Numbered from the stretch's first letter, positions 36,218-45,603 are shown. The stretch: DNA of 64,000 nt from Flaviramulus sp. BrNp1-15 (GCF_022259695.1 NZ_CP092099.1:294471-358470); one strand, 5' to 3'. Numbers and translations are program-made. The notes: a model not told the origin generated them from the letters alone.

Positions 36218-37246
36218 TTATTTGATTTCGTTTAAAACATTTTTTAGTTTTTCTAAATCTGCTTTTGTATGATTTGCTGTTATAACAATTCTACTCATCA
36301 ACCCTTTATAAGTTGGGTATTTAAAATTTGATATTATAATACCCTTATTAAACAAGTAATTATAAATGTCTTCTTTTTCAGAATATACAACCGGATAGCT
36401 TTTATTGAATTTAAGTATTGGCTTTACATTTAAATCTTCAAATAAAAAATTTAGATTTTCATTAAGTTTCAGGTGTTGTTCTTTAATTAAATTTTGAGAT
36501 TGTAAGTATGCCTCTAAGTACCCAGGATTTGCACAAGATGATGAAACAAAAAGTGTTTCGCGTTTCATATATTCAATAAAATCTTTATCTGAAGCAATAA
36601 TGCCTCCTGATAAACCCAGAGCCTTTCCTAAAGAGGAAACCATTATTTTTCTTACTAAATTTTCATTAGAAATAGCTTTAAAAACACCTTCTCCTTCTTT
36701 TCCAGCAATTCCCAAACTATGAGATTCATCTACAAGTAGGGTTATGTTTTTTTGCTTAGAAATTTTTTCTAAAAAACTAAATGATGTAGGTTCTAATTCT
36801 AAAGCCAAAACAGCATCCGCTGTTATAACAATATTTTCTTTAACATCATTTAACAGGTTTGAATGTAGCTTTCCTTTAATAAATAAAGGAGAACTATTAT
36901 TCCCTAAAATAGCAGGATGTGTTTTTGGATAGTGATAAAAGATATTATTAGATTTAGATAAATAATCTAAAACTAATTTTCCAGCCAATGTTCCAGATGA
37001 GGCAGTAAGAGATGCTTCTGATCCTATTTGTTTTGCGAAAAAATCTTCAGCTTGTTCAAAAATTGATAACTTAATATTTGAATTTCTTGAGCTCCCATAA
37101 AACGAACCCCATTTTTTAATACTTTGTACTAAAATTTCTTGAAACTTTTGATGCGTGGGAAGCCCCAAATAAGCGGTACCTCCAAAATATAAATACTCCT
37201 TTCCTTCTACTTGTATTGTTCTATCTGGAAATTGCTCAACAATCAT
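36218..37246 (-). CDS. alpha-oxoamine synthase-family PLP enzyme
   Basis: Fold-type I PLP protein related to 8-amino-7-oxononanoate synthase and KBL but only 342 aa, about 50 shorter than BioF/Kbl. The PLP lysine is Lys208 in SSLGKALGLSGG; the cofactor-ring contact is LLVDESHSLGIAG (170-182). The glycine-rich C-terminus of the family is reduced. Its reaction is not known. It begins 7 bases after the dipeptide epimerase and probably shares its transcript, so an amino-acid or peptidoglycan-peptide substrate is an inference. It is not a clear bioF. Confidence 0.8.
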   Translation of the reverse strand: MIVEQFPDRTIQVEGKEYLYFGGTAYLGLPTHQKFQEILVQSIKKWGSFYGSSRNSNIKLSIFEQAEDFFAKQIGSEASLTASSGTLAGKLVLDYLSKSNNIFYHYPKTHPAILGNNSSPLFIKGKLHSNLLNDVKENIVITADAVLALELEPTSFSFLEKISKQKNITLLVDESHSLGIAGKEGEGVFKAISNENLVRKIMVSSLGKALGLSGGIIASDKDFIEYMKRETLFVSSSCANPGYLEAYLQSQNLIKEQHLKLNENLNFLFEDLNVKPILKFNKSYPVVYSEKEDIYNYLFNKGIIISNFKYPTYKGLMSRIVITANHTKADLEKLKNVLNEIK

Positions 37247-37253
37247 ATTTGCG

Positions 37254-38264
37254 CTATATCAAAGAAACTCCCAATCCGTTTAAATTACTGTATACTATAA
37301 CACCATTTTTTATGGCTACTCCTTTTGCTATATCTTCTTCTAATAATAAGGCACCGTCCATATCTACATAATCTAAAAGAGGTAGTAAATGAGCTATTGC
37401 AGAAATACCAACGGAAGACTCAGTCATGCAACCAACCATAGTTTTCATTCCTAATTCTTTTGCATGATTAAGCATTCTTCTTGCAGGGGTTAAACCGCCA
37501 CATTTAACCAACTTAACATTAACACCATGAAAATGATTGTGGCACTTAGCAACATCTGCTTCAACCTGACAACTTTCATCTGCTATTACAGGCAATACAG
37601 ATTTTTTAAATACTTCTTTATGCGCACCCCAATCGTCTGCTTTTAATGGTTGTTCTAAAAATTCAACTCCTAATTTTTTTAATGCGATACTATTCTTAAT
37701 AGTTTCATCAACCGTCCAACCACAATTAGCATCAATTCTAAAAACAGCATCTGTATGTTTACGCAGCTCTTCAACTATTTTTATATCTTCCTTTGTTCCC
37801 AGTTTTATTTTATAAATGGGCCATGGTAATTCTTTCATTTTGGAAACCATTTTCTCAATTGAATCAATTCCAATTGTATAATCGGTTAAAGGATTGGTCG
37901 CTATATTATAATTCCAAAGTTCGTATAGTTTTTTACCCTTTTTACGGGCATACAAATCGTTATAAGCTAAATCTAAAGCACACAAAGCAAACATATTATG
38001 CTTTAAATGTAGATGCATTGTACCCCAAAATTCCTCTGGAGTACTATTTTGATTAGCTTCAATTTCAGACTTAAAAGAGTTTATAACATCCATCATTTTT
38101 GGAACCGTAACTCCGTAATACGGATTAGAAGTTGCTTCTCCAAAACCTGAAAAATTACCATCTCTCAACTCAACAATTAAACTGGGTTGCACACTATAAG
38201 ATTCTCTTGAAATAGTGAATGTATGCCTTAATTTCAATTCATAAGGTCTTAAAAAAACCTCCAT
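37254..38264 (-). CDS. dipeptide epimerase (L-Ala-D/L-Glu type)
   Basis: Enolase-superfamily enzyme of 336 aa. The KxK base motif is in IYKIKLGT, the three metal ligands are Asp in RIDANCGW, Glu in LEQPL and Asp in IADES, and the second base Lys lies in VKLVKCGG. The DMD motif near the C-terminus (YVDMDGALLLEED) is the DxD signature that binds the dipeptide amino group, which separates this group from muconate enzymes. The likely substrate is L-Ala-D-Glu from murein recycling; exact specificity varies in the family. Confidence 0.88.
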   Translation of the reverse strand: MEVFLRPYELKLRHTFTISRESYSVQPSLIVELRDGNFSGFGEATSNPYYGVTVPKMMDVINSFKSEIEANQNSTPEEFWGTMHLHLKHNMFALCALDLAYNDLYARKKGKKLYELWNYNIATNPLTDYTIGIDSIEKMVSKMKELPWPIYKIKLGTKEDIKIVEELRKHTDAVFRIDANCGWTVDETIKNSIALKKLGVEFLEQPLKADDWGAHKEVFKKSVLPVIADESCQVEADVAKCHNHFHGVNVKLVKCGGLTPARRMLNHAKELGMKTMVGCMTESSVGISAIAHLLPLLDYVDMDGALLLEEDIAKGVAIKNGVIVYSNLNGLGVSLI

Positions 38265-38303
38265 AAAATAGTTTTTTATTATACATGAAAGTTAATAAAA
38301 TTA

Positions 38304-38311
38304 TACCTTTG
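38304..38311 (+). promoter_or_regulatory. -7 box for AhpD-like gene
   Basis: TACCTTTG matches TAnnTTTG, 22 bases before the ATG at 38334, in the divergent gap with the epimerase gene. Confidence 0.55.
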
Positions 38312-38333
38312 ATTATAACGAAAACTTAATTTT

Positions 38334-38924
38334 ATGCCTTTAGTTACACCATTATTTCCCGAGCACGATTTGGAAACCAAAGAACTTGCAGAATTCTTTA
38401 ACGAAACGCTTGGGTTTTGTCCAAATTCTGTTCTAACCATGCAGCGTAGACCTGCAATTAGTAAAGCTTTTATTAATTTAAATAAAGCGGTTATGGCTAA
38501 TGAAGGCAGAGTAACCTCAGCTTTAAAACGCATGATTGCTTGGGTAAGCAGTAACTTGACTGGTTGTAGATACTGTCAAGCGCATGCTATTCGTGCAGCA
38601 GAGCGTTATGGCACAGAACAAGAACAACTTGATAATATTTGGGAATATAGAACGCATCCTGCATTTAGTGAAGCTGAACGTGCTGCTTTAGATTTTAGTT
38701 TAGCGGCTTCACAAGTACCAAACGCTGTTGATGATCAAATTAAGAAACGTTTATATGAGCATTGGAACGAAGGTGAAATTGTAGAAATGCTTGGTGTAAT
38801 TTCTCTTTTTGGGTATTTAAATCGTTGGAATGATAGTATGGGTACTAGTATTGAAACTGGCGCTGTTGAAAGCGGTAACCAATATTTAGGAAAGCATGGT
38901 TGGGAGAAAGGGAAGCATGCTTGA
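38334..38924 (+). CDS. AhpD-like peroxidase-related protein
   Basis: A 196-aa carboxymuconolactone-decarboxylase-fold protein. The redox motif CxxCxxxH is intact in TGCRYCQAHAIRAAERYG (about 79-86), so peroxidase activity of the AhpD kind is plausible. It is longer than single-domain AhpD and fits the NCBI peroxidase-related enzyme group. Its own promoter box and terminator suggest a single-gene unit. A second AhpD-like gene lies convergent at 38991. Confidence 0.88.
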   Translation: MPLVTPLFPEHDLETKELAEFFNETLGFCPNSVLTMQRRPAISKAFINLNKAVMANEGRVTSALKRMIAWVSSNLTGCRYCQAHAIRAAERYGTEQEQLDNIWEYRTHPAFSEAERAALDFSLAASQVPNAVDDQIKKRLYEHWNEGEIVEMLGVISLFGYLNRWNDSMGTSIETGAVESGNQYLGKHGWEKGKHA

Positions 38925-38940
38925 TAATAATAAAAACAAT

Positions 38941-38977
38941 AAAAAAGCACCTAAAAAAATTCTAGGTGCTTTTTTTA
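38941..38977. terminator. hairpin terminator between convergent AhpD-like genes
   Basis: AGCACCTA and TAGGTGCT flanked by an A-run and a T-run; suitable for both strands. Confidence 0.8.
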
Positions 38978-38990
38978 AACCATGAATAAT

Positions 38991-39539
38991 TTATACAATT
39001 GTGGCTTCTAATGGTTTAGCTTCAGGAAAGTCTACCGGAATTTGAGTTGTTGAATGTATATAATTAGAAATGGTTTTGTCTCCAACTAAAGAAATAACAT
39101 CTATCAAGTTCCCTTTATCATAACCAACACTAAAGAAGTTTTCTAATACATTATCGTCTGTTCTCCCTCTTTTTTCTGTTATGTTTTTAGCAAGTTTAGC
39201 CAATGCGTCTAATTTATCATTTTCAGTAGAGTAGCCTGCTCTAAACTCTACTATTTGCTCATCTCTAAAACCGTTCATTTTTCCTATTGCTGTATGTGCA
39301 GATAAGCAGTATAGACAATCATTAACCTGACTTACTGCAAGATTAACAACTTCTTTTTCTTTTGCAGATAATGATGTTTTAGCTCCAGAAAAGTTTAAAT
39401 AGTTTTCTAATGCTGTGTCGCTATGCGCATAAGTAGCATAAAGGTTAGGCACAAAACCTAATTTGCTTTTTAAAGCATCAAAAATAGCCTGATTGTTTTC
39501 GCTTACTTGTTCTCTTTGTGGCACATTAAATGTTCTCAT
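38991..39539 (-). CDS. carboxymuconolactone-decarboxylase family protein (AhpD-like)
   Basis: A 182-aa AhpD-fold protein with the CxxCxxxH pair in NDCLYCLSAHTAIGKMNG (about 75-82). The function is probably peroxide or disulfide chemistry; the substrate is unknown. It is the last gene of a minus-strand series AraC regulator - 56-aa gene - this gene, starting 8 bases after the small gene's stop. Differs clearly from its neighbour at 38334, so it is not a recent duplicate. Confidence 0.88.
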   Translation of the reverse strand: MRTFNVPQREQVSENNQAIFDALKSKLGFVPNLYATYAHSDTALENYLNFSGAKTSLSAKEKEVVNLAVSQVNDCLYCLSAHTAIGKMNGFRDEQIVEFRAGYSTENDKLDALAKLAKNITEKRGRTDDNVLENFFSVGYDKGNLIDVISLVGDKTISNYIHSTTQIPVDFPEAKPLEATIV

Positions 39540-39547
39540 TTTTTAAA

Positions 39548-39718
39548 TTATTTATTGTTTATTATTGAATGTTTATATGAGTTTTCACTATCGCAATAGA
39601 AATCATGATGGTGTTTTTGCTCACAATGTGTTTTAGGGTTTAAAACTTGTTTTAACTCCTGTTTGCCTTTCCTAAAAATTTCAATAAGATTGAAAATAGA
39701 TGTATGTTGTAGTTTCAT
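39548..39718 (-). CDS. 56-aa His-rich small protein
   Basis: An ATG at 39718 (minus strand) opens a 56-codon frame beginning MKLQHTSIFNLIEIF, then a basic helix (RKGKQELKQVLNP) and HCEQKHHHDFYCD, a Cys/His cluster that could bind metal. It ends 8 bases before the AhpD-like gene, so it is probably co-transcribed. It falls in the AraC-flanked gap and below common gene-calling limits. No family recognised. Confidence 0.55.
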   Translation of the reverse strand: MKLQHTSIFNLIEIFRKGKQELKQVLNPKTHCEQKHHHDFYCDSENSYKHSIINNK

Positions 39719-39795
39719 CTTTACCTTGATTTAATATTACAATGCAAAGATGCGTTAGAATGAGAACCGAGAAAATGAACAAACTTCCTGTAGGT

Positions 39796-39809
39796 TTGTC
39801 AATTTTTCC
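39796..39809. promoter_or_regulatory. candidate AraC operator, copy 1
   Basis: TTGTCAATTTTTCC is identical to 40657-40670. It overlaps the inverted repeat ACAAAC-N9-GTTTGT (39779-39799) and abuts the regulator's stop codon, upstream of the 56-aa gene/AhpD-like pair. Confidence 0.45.
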
Positions 39810-40649
39810 CTAAGATGTAGTTTTAAATGAGTTTTGAAATTCAGAAGGTGATATTCCTACATTTTTTTTGAATAATCTACTTAAATGCGAAGCATCATCA
39901 AATCCAATATCGTAGGCAATCTCTTTTGTTGACTTTTTTGTGTACATAAGTTGGCGCTTTGCTTCAAGAATGATTCTTTCGTGAATAATACGTAATGGAC
40001 TTTTATTGAATTTTGAAAACGTGTTAGATAGTGTTTTTGGAGATTTAAATAACTTATCTGCATAAAAAGACACACTGTGCTCTTGCTTAAAATGCGACTC
40101 TACCAAAACATTAAAATGACGTAGTAATTCTATTTTAGAATCTTGGTTTCTTAAAGTTTCTGAATTGTTTTTTAGAATGCGCGTTGCTTTTATCATAAAA
40201 CGAGCCATGAGCATTCTTAACATTTCTGCTTGAATATTGTCTTTAGTTTGTAGTTCGTCTAAAAAGACTTCATGTAAAAAAGAAAATTTTTCTTGTTCAT
40301 CTTTATCAAGATTTAGAACAGGAATGGAGTCATTTCCAAAAAACAATAATCCAGCACAACCAACTTCTTCATCATGATCTTTAATACAATAAAATTCTCT
40401 ATTAAATTGATAAACAATGATGTTTTCCCCTTTTAAAAACTTAAAATTCTGTACAGGTGTTAATGCTAAAATACTATGAGATTTTAAAGTAAAAGGAACA
40501 CCATCTACAACAACTTCAGAATCATATTCTAATGTTCTAATGAATGTAAAAAGCTCAATAGGCTTTTCATTATTAAAATCTTCTAATAAGTTTTCGTCTC
40601 CAACTTTTAAAATGGCATTTGTAGCAAATTCTTTAAATTCTTGAAACAT
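39810..40649 (-). CDS. AraC-family transcriptional regulator
   Basis: A 279-aa regulator: an N-terminal sensor of the cupin type, hard to assign, and a C-terminal double helix-turn-helix (YADKLFKSPKTLSNTFSKFN and STKEIAYDIGFDDASHLSRLFKK). The ligand is unknown. It is the first of a minus-strand series with the 56-aa gene and an AhpD-like gene. The same 14-base motif lies before its own start and before the downstream pair, as expected for autoregulation plus target control. Confidence 0.92.
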   Translation of the reverse strand: MFQEFKEFATNAILKVGDENLLEDFNNEKPIELFTFIRTLEYDSEVVVDGVPFTLKSHSILALTPVQNFKFLKGENIIVYQFNREFYCIKDHDEEVGCAGLLFFGNDSIPVLNLDKDEQEKFSFLHEVFLDELQTKDNIQAEMLRMLMARFMIKATRILKNNSETLRNQDSKIELLRHFNVLVESHFKQEHSVSFYADKLFKSPKTLSNTFSKFNKSPLRIIHERIILEAKRQLMYTKKSTKEIAYDIGFDDASHLSRLFKKNVGISPSEFQNSFKTTS

Positions 40650-40656
40650 GCTAATG

Positions 40657-40670
40657 TTGTCAATTTTTCC
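40657..40670. promoter_or_regulatory. candidate AraC operator, copy 2
   Basis: TTGTCAATTTTTCC, identical to the motif at 39796-39809, ends 8 bases from the AraC start codon, in the untranslated leader or promoter. Confidence 0.45.
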
Positions 40671-40726
40671 TGCTAAACCTTACAGAAGAATTTAAAAAAA
40701 TAAAATATTAATGATAAGCAATTCCC

Positions 40727-41398
40727 TTACTTCTTTCCTCCAACACAAATAACAATCTCTCCTTTTGGCGGTTTGTTTGTGTAGTGTTCCAAAACTTCTT
40801 TTGCTGTTCCTCGAATAGTTTCTTCGAATAGTTTAGTCAATTCTCTTGAAACCGAAACTGGTCTATCTTCTCCAAAATACTCACAAAAATGACTCAAGGT
40901 TTTTACTAATTTATGCGGGCTTTCATAATATATCATAGTTCTAGTTTCTTCTGCTAAAAGCAAAAAACGTGTTTGCCTTCCTTTTTTTACAGGTAAAAAA
41001 CCTTCAAAAACAAACTTGTCATTTGGCAATCCAGAGTTTACTAAAGCAGGCACAAAAGCTGTTGCTCCTGGTAAACAATCAACCTCAATGTTATTTTCTA
41101 TACAGGCTCGAGTTAATAAAAAGCCTGGATCTGAAATAGCAGGTGTTCCCGCATCACTTATTAAAGCTATAGTTGTTCCGCTTTTTATTTTTTGAATAAC
41201 ATTTTCAACCGTTTTATGCTCATTATGCATATGATGAGATTGCATATGTGTAGAAATATCAAAATGTTTTAATAATTTTCCTGAAGTTCGTGTGTCTTCA
41301 GCAAGAATTAAATCGACTTCTTTTAAAACTTCAACAGCACGAAACGTGATGTCTTTTAAATTACCTATTGGTGTTGGTACTAGATAGAGTTTACTCAT
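40727..41398 (-). CDS. rsmI: 16S rRNA 2'-O-ribose C1402 methyltransferase
   Basis: Methylates C1402 of 16S rRNA in the decoding centre. The 223 aa show the SAM-binding tetrapyrrole-methylase fold: LYLVPTPIGNLKDITFRA at the N-terminus, LAEDTRTSGKLL, and LISDAGTPAISDPG (about 78-91). Length matches the shorter RsmI form without the C-terminal extension. The start overlaps the stop of the upstream gene (TAATG). Confidence 0.95.
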   Translation of the reverse strand: MSKLYLVPTPIGNLKDITFRAVEVLKEVDLILAEDTRTSGKLLKHFDISTHMQSHHMHNEHKTVENVIQKIKSGTTIALISDAGTPAISDPGFLLTRACIENNIEVDCLPGATAFVPALVNSGLPNDKFVFEGFLPVKKGRQTRFLLLAEETRTMIYYESPHKLVKTLSHFCEYFGEDRPVSVSRELTKLFEETIRGTAKEVLEHYTNKPPKGEIVICVGGKK

Positions 41399-42138
41399 TA
41401 ATTAAATTTTGCTTCTATAATTTGCAAAAAGCGTTCTTCAAACTCTTCTTTTCCAATCCAATTATTGTAATCTGGTTTCACCATGCTTTCAATAAAACGT
41501 ATGGCGTCTGGGAAAGATTCTATTGTATTTAATTGAGATAGAACTCTATTATAATCATCACTATTGCCAGCAAACAAATGCTTTATAAAGGCAATTTTAT
41601 CATTCAAACCTATATTAATACCACCTGTTTTAAGTTTTTCGTTTAAAGATTTTTTCCCATTTGATGCTCCGTTTTGAGTTTTAGAAACGGGCTCAAAAAC
41701 AGGAGTTTCTTTAAATCCTGCGGTAATTTCATCTAAATCTGCTCTATGTTTTTTTTGAGGTATAGCTTCTTCAAAAATACTGTCGGTCTCATCAGTGGTT
41801 TCAGGCATGTGAGATACCATATCTTTAATCTTGTTCATTACCGGTTCCATAATATCATCTTCTTCTACCTCATCTAGATTGATGTATATTTTGTCTTCTA
41901 CTTCAATAGTATCGCTTATTTTATTATTGAAAGCTTGGTCTAGCATACCAAAAAATGAAGAATCGCTTCCTATTGTTGGAATATCGCCTTCAAAATTCTC
42001 GTGAGCAAATTTTAATACAGATAGTTTCTCATATAGTGCAGATACTTCTGCATGCATCTTAACAACATCTTCTTTCCCCTTTAATTTTAGAATTCTATGT
42101 GCTATACTAATGAGTTCAGACTCTAACTTCTTCTTCAT
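41398..42138 (-). CDS. conserved hypothetical protein, 246 aa
   Basis: No enzyme family is recognised. The N-terminus (about 1-45) is helical (LISIAHRILKLKGKEDVVKM), followed by an acidic linker (DTIEVEDKIYINLDEVEEDD) and a C-terminal helical part (LNDKIAFIKHLFAGNSDDYN) ending YNNWIGKEEFEERFLQIIEA. No signal peptide or membrane helix. It overlaps rsmI by one base and is divergent from tdk, an order I recall from related flavobacteria, suggesting a conserved core gene of unknown role. Confidence 0.75.
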   Translation of the reverse strand: MKKKLESELISIAHRILKLKGKEDVVKMHAEVSALYEKLSVLKFAHENFEGDIPTIGSDSSFFGMLDQAFNNKISDTIEVEDKIYINLDEVEEDDIMEPVMNKIKDMVSHMPETTDETDSIFEEAIPQKKHRADLDEITAGFKETPVFEPVSKTQNGASNGKKSLNEKLKTGGINIGLNDKIAFIKHLFAGNSDDYNRVLSQLNTIESFPDAIRFIESMVKPDYNNWIGKEEFEERFLQIIEAKFN

Positions 42139-42246
42139 TATTTATAATTTTTAAATTATTCCTGTGTAGGCTTTTTATTTTTAATAAATTTACGCCACCT
42201 TTATACAAAACGAAAAACGACTTCGTTTTAGTGTTAAAATTACGAA

Positions 42247-42897
42247 ATGTTTCTTGAAAATACAGTAAATCATAAAGAACAATTTGGATGGATTGAAGTT
42301 ATCTGTGGCTCCATGTTTTCTGGAAAAACCGAAGAATTAATCCGTAGGCTTAAACGCGCGCAGTTTGCAAGACAAAAAGTTGAGATTTTTAAACCTGCTA
42401 TTGATGTGCGTTACGATGAAGAAATGGTTGTATCTCATGATGATAACGAAATTCGATCTACTCCCGTTCCTGCAGCAGCTAACATCCCTATTTTAGCTGA
42501 TGGCTGCGACGTAGTTGGTATTGATGAAGCGCAATTTTTTGATGATGAAATTGTACGTATCTGTAATGATCTAGCCAACAAAGGTATACGTGTTATTGTT
42601 GCTGGATTAGATATGGATTTTAAAGGTAATCCTTTTGGACCTATGCCTAATTTAATGGCAACTGCAGAATATGTTACTAAAGTACACGCCGTTTGTACTA
42701 GAACTGGAAATTTAGCACAATATAGCTACCGAAAAGCTAAAAGTGATAATCTAGTACTTTTAGGAGAAGTTGACGAATATGAACCACTAAGTAGAGCTGC
42801 ATATTACAAAGCGATGATGCGCGATAAAGTAAGAAATATGAAGGTTAATGATGCGCAAGAAATCCCTTCTTCTAAACCTAAAGACTCCAATGCCTAA
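42247..42897 (+). CDS. tdk: thymidine kinase
   Basis: Salvage enzyme phosphorylating thymidine with ATP. The 216 aa carry the P-loop [12 protein letters not shown] (about 24), GIDEAQFF (about 92-99) with the catalytic Glu, and the zinc-ribbon/lasso region around [16 protein letters not shown]. The HAVCTRTG segment lacks the usual second Cys, so the structural zinc site may be incomplete, as in many Bacteroidota. It overlaps the alr start. Confidence 0.94.
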   Translation: MFLENTVNHKEQFGWIEVICGSMFSGKTEELIRRLKRAQFARQKVEIFKPAIDVRYDEEMVVSHDDNEIRSTPVPAAANIPILADGCDVVGIDEAQFFDDEIVRICNDLANKGIRVIVAGLDMDFKGNPFGPMPNLMATAEYVTKVHAVCTRTGNLAQYSYRKAKSDNLVLLGEVDEYEPLSRAAYYKAMMRDKVRNMKVNDAQEIPSSKPKDSNA

Positions 42898-43996
42898 AGC
42901 ACAAGAAACTGTGCTTGAAATAGACTTAAAAGCACTGAAGCATAATTTTGAATTCCTTAAATCTAAACTGCAAAAAAACACTAAGTTTTTAGCCGTAGTT
43001 AAGGCTTTTGCCTATGGAAGTGATGCTGCTCAAATAGCAAGTTACTTGCAAAACCTTGATGTAGATTATTTTGCAGTTGCCTACGTAAGTGAAGGTATTG
43101 AATTAAGACATTCCGGAATTACAAAGCCTATTTTAGTTTTACATCCTCAAGAAATAAATTTTAAAGAAATTATAGACCATTGTTTAGAACCAAGTTTATA
43201 TAATGCTAAAGTTTTAAATAAATTTATTAAAATCGCTGCCGCGGAAAAACAAACTAATTATCCTGTTCATATAAAATTTAATACAGGATTAAACAGATTG
43301 GGTTTTGGGAAAAACGATGTTGATGGTGTTTCGTATAAATTAAAGGAAACTAATGCTGTAAAAGTGAAATCTATTTTCTCTCATTTAGCTGCAAGTGAAG
43401 ATTTAGATGAAAAAATATTCACACAAAATCAAATTGAAAGCTTTAAAAAAATAGCTGATATTTTTACAAAAGCTATTGGCTATAAACCTATGCTTCATAT
43501 TTGTAACACATCGGGTATTTTAAATTATCCTGATGCGCATTTTGATATGGTTAGAAGCGGTATTGGGTTATACGGTTTTGGTAATTCTGAAAAGGAAAAT
43601 AAAAATTTTAAACCTATAGCAACTTTAAAAACCATTATTTCTCAAATACACCATATTGAAAAAGGAGAGTCTATAGGTTATAATAGAGCTTATAAGAGTG
43701 ATGCTTTTTTAAAAACTGCCACTTTACCTATTGGTCATGCTGATGGTATTGGGCGTCAATATGGTAATGGCAAAGGGTTTGTAACCATAAATGGACAAAA
43801 AGCACCAATTATAGGAAATGTATGTATGGATATGATAATGGTAAACATTACAAATATTGACTGTAAAGAAGGTGATGAGGTTATTGTTTTTGGAAAAAAC
43901 ACTACTGCGAATACATTTGCTGCCACTGCAAATACAATCTCTTACGAAATAATTACTGCTATATCACAAAGGGTTAAGAGGCTGATTTTAAAATAA
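42890..43996 (+). CDS. alr: alanine racemase
   Basis: PLP enzyme making D-alanine for peptidoglycan. The ATG at 42890 overlaps the tdk stop by 8 bases and gives 368 aa starting [21 protein letters not shown]; the longer frame upstream repeats tdk sequence. The PLP lysine is in [11 protein letters not shown], where Phe replaces the Asn of the classic KANAYG. The catalytic Tyr lies in ESIGYNRAY, and [10 protein letters not shown] contacts the active site. Confidence 0.95.
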   Translation: MPKAQETVLEIDLKALKHNFEFLKSKLQKNTKFLAVVKAFAYGSDAAQIASYLQNLDVDYFAVAYVSEGIELRHSGITKPILVLHPQEINFKEIIDHCLEPSLYNAKVLNKFIKIAAAEKQTNYPVHIKFNTGLNRLGFGKNDVDGVSYKLKETNAVKVKSIFSHLAASEDLDEKIFTQNQIESFKKIADIFTKAIGYKPMLHICNTSGILNYPDAHFDMVRSGIGLYGFGNSEKENKNFKPIATLKTIISQIHHIEKGESIGYNRAYKSDAFLKTATLPIGHADGIGRQYGNGKGFVTINGQKAPIIGNVCMDMIMVNITNIDCKEGDEVIVFGKNTTANTFAATANTISYEIITAISQRVKRLILK

Positions 43997-44074
43997 TCAA
44001 ACAGTTTTTTTAACATATTGTGACTTTTTATGTAAATTGTGTCTTAAATAATACTAACTAAAAATTTTAAAATT

Positions 44075-44476
44075 ATGTTAAAAGAGTTTAAGAATTTTAT
44101 TATGACCGGCAACGTTATTGATTTTGCTGTTGCGGTAATTATGGCAGGAGCTGTAGGGCTTGTTGTTAATGGTTTCGTAAATGACATTATCATGCCAATC
44201 GTTGGAAATTTTGCTGGCGGAATGGATTTTGCAAGTATGAAGCATGTATTATCTCCAGCTGTTGTAGGTGCTGATGGAACTGTAACTACTCCAGAAAACG
44301 CTATTCGTTATGGAGCTTGGATTAATACAATCATCAATTTATTAATCGTTGGTTTTGTAATGTTCATGATTGTTAAAGCATACAACAAAACTAAAAAACC
44401 AGCTGCACCAGAAGCTCCAGCAGGACCTTCTCAAGAAGATTTACTAGCTGAAATTAGAGATTTGTTAAAAAAATAA
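44075..44476 (+). CDS. mscL: large-conductance mechanosensitive channel
   Basis: Emergency release valve in the inner membrane on osmotic downshock. The 133 aa contain TM1 (VIDFAVAVIMAGAVGLVVN), a periplasmic loop with a Gly/Ala-rich piece, and TM2 (INTIINLLIVGFVMFMIVKAYN), then a C-terminal helix bundle (SQEDLLAEIRDLLKK). Length is normal. A strong terminator follows. Confidence 0.97.
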   Translation: MLKEFKNFIMTGNVIDFAVAVIMAGAVGLVVNGFVNDIIMPIVGNFAGGMDFASMKHVLSPAVVGADGTVTTPENAIRYGAWINTIINLLIVGFVMFMIVKAYNKTKKPAAPEAPAGPSQEDLLAEIRDLLKK

Positions 44477-44514
44477 CAAATTGTTAAATAAGTAACCTTG
44501 TGTTATTTGTTGTT

Positions 44515-44551
44515 AAAAAGCCTTCATTTTTAAAAAATGAAGGCTTTTTTT
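44515..44551 (+). terminator. terminator after mscL
   Basis: AAAAAGCCTTCATTTTT pairs with AAAAATGAAGGCTTTTT around a short A-rich loop; the stem is flanked by T-runs on both strands. Confidence 0.85.
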
Positions 44552-44613
44552 AGATTCTTAAATTAAATTAATACTTAGTTTTGCCTAAAACAAATTCATT
44601 AAAAATAAGTAAA

Positions 44614-45603
44614 ATGAAAGTAGCTGTTGTTGGTGCCACTGGTATGGTTGGCGAAGTGATGCTAAAAGTTCTTGAAGAACGTAATTTTCCTGTTACAGAA
44701 TTAATTCCTGTAGCTTCTGAAAGATCTGTTGGAAAAACATTAACCTACAAAGGAAAAGATTATACGGTTGTTGGCTTAGAAACTGCCGTTTCTATGCGTC
44801 CAGATATTGCTTTATTTTCTGCTGGTGGAGGCACTTCATTAGAATGGGCTCCTAAATTTGCTGAGGTTGGCACTACTGTAGTAGATAATTCTTCGGCTTG
44901 GAGAATGGATCCTACAAAAAAATTGGTAGTTCCTGAGATAAATGCATCAGAGCTTACTAAAGATGATAAAATTATAGCAAATCCTAATTGTTCTACAATT
45001 CAATTAGTAATGGCGTTAAATCCGCTTCACAAAAAATATAAAATGAAGCGTGTTATCGTTTCGACATATCAATCTGTTTCTGGTACGGGTGTAAAAGCTG
45101 TAAGACAATTAGAAAATGAAATCGCTGGTGTTGAAGGAGAAATGGCTTACCCATATCCAATAGGAAGAAATGCTTTACCGCATTGTGATGTTTTTGAAGA
45201 AAACGGATATACAAAAGAAGAAATGAAACTTGCCAGAGAGCCTCAAAAAATCATGAACGACCGTACATTTTCTGTATCTGCCACCGCTGTTAGAATTCCA
45301 ACTGCTGGTGGGCATAGTGAATCAGTAAACGTAGAGTTTGAAAACGATTTTAATTTAGCCGATGTTCGTAAATTATTAAGTCAAACTCCTGGTGTTGTTG
45401 TTCAGGATAACACAGATACAAATACTTACCCAATGCCTATTTTTGCGCACGATAAAGATGAGGTTTTTGTTGGTAGAATTAGAAGAGACGAAACACAACC
45501 CAACACATTAAATATGTGGATAGTTGCCGATAACCTTCGCAAAGGTGCTGCAACTAACACTATCCAAATCGCTGAATATTTAATTGAACATAATTTGGTG
45601 TAA
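44614..45603 (+). CDS. asd: aspartate-semialdehyde dehydrogenase
   Basis: Reduces aspartyl phosphate to aspartate semialdehyde for lysine/DAP, threonine and methionine. The ATG 44614 gives 329 aa beginning MKVAVVGATGMVGEVML (NADP Rossmann fold); upstream TTG at 44581 adds non-conserved sequence. The catalytic Cys126 is in NPNCSTIQLV and SVSGTGVKAVRQLENE follows. The later His is in GGHSESV. Confidence 0.96.
   Translation: MKVAVVGATGMVGEVMLKVLEERNFPVTELIPVASERSVGKTLTYKGKDYTVVGLETAVSMRPDIALFSAGGGTSLEWAPKFAEVGTTVVDNSSAWRMDPTKKLVVPEINASELTKDDKIIANPNCSTIQLVMALNPLHKKYKMKRVIVSTYQSVSGTGVKAVRQLENEIAGVEGEMAYPYPIGRNALPHCDVFEENGYTKEEMKLAREPQKIMNDRTFSVSATAVRIPTAGGHSESVNVEFENDFNLADVRKLLSQTPGVVVQDNTDTNTYPMPIFAHDKDEVFVGRIRRDETQPNTLNMWIVADNLRKGAATNTIQIAEYLIEHNLV

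Noticed and set aside
36218-37246. Call of bioF for the PLP enzyme
   Set aside because: It is about 50 residues shorter than BioF, no other biotin genes are near, and it pairs with a dipeptide epimerase.
42848-42889. Upstream ATG of alanine racemase at 42848
   Set aside because: It adds 14 residues that overlap tdk in another frame; the ATG at 42890 begins the conserved domain.
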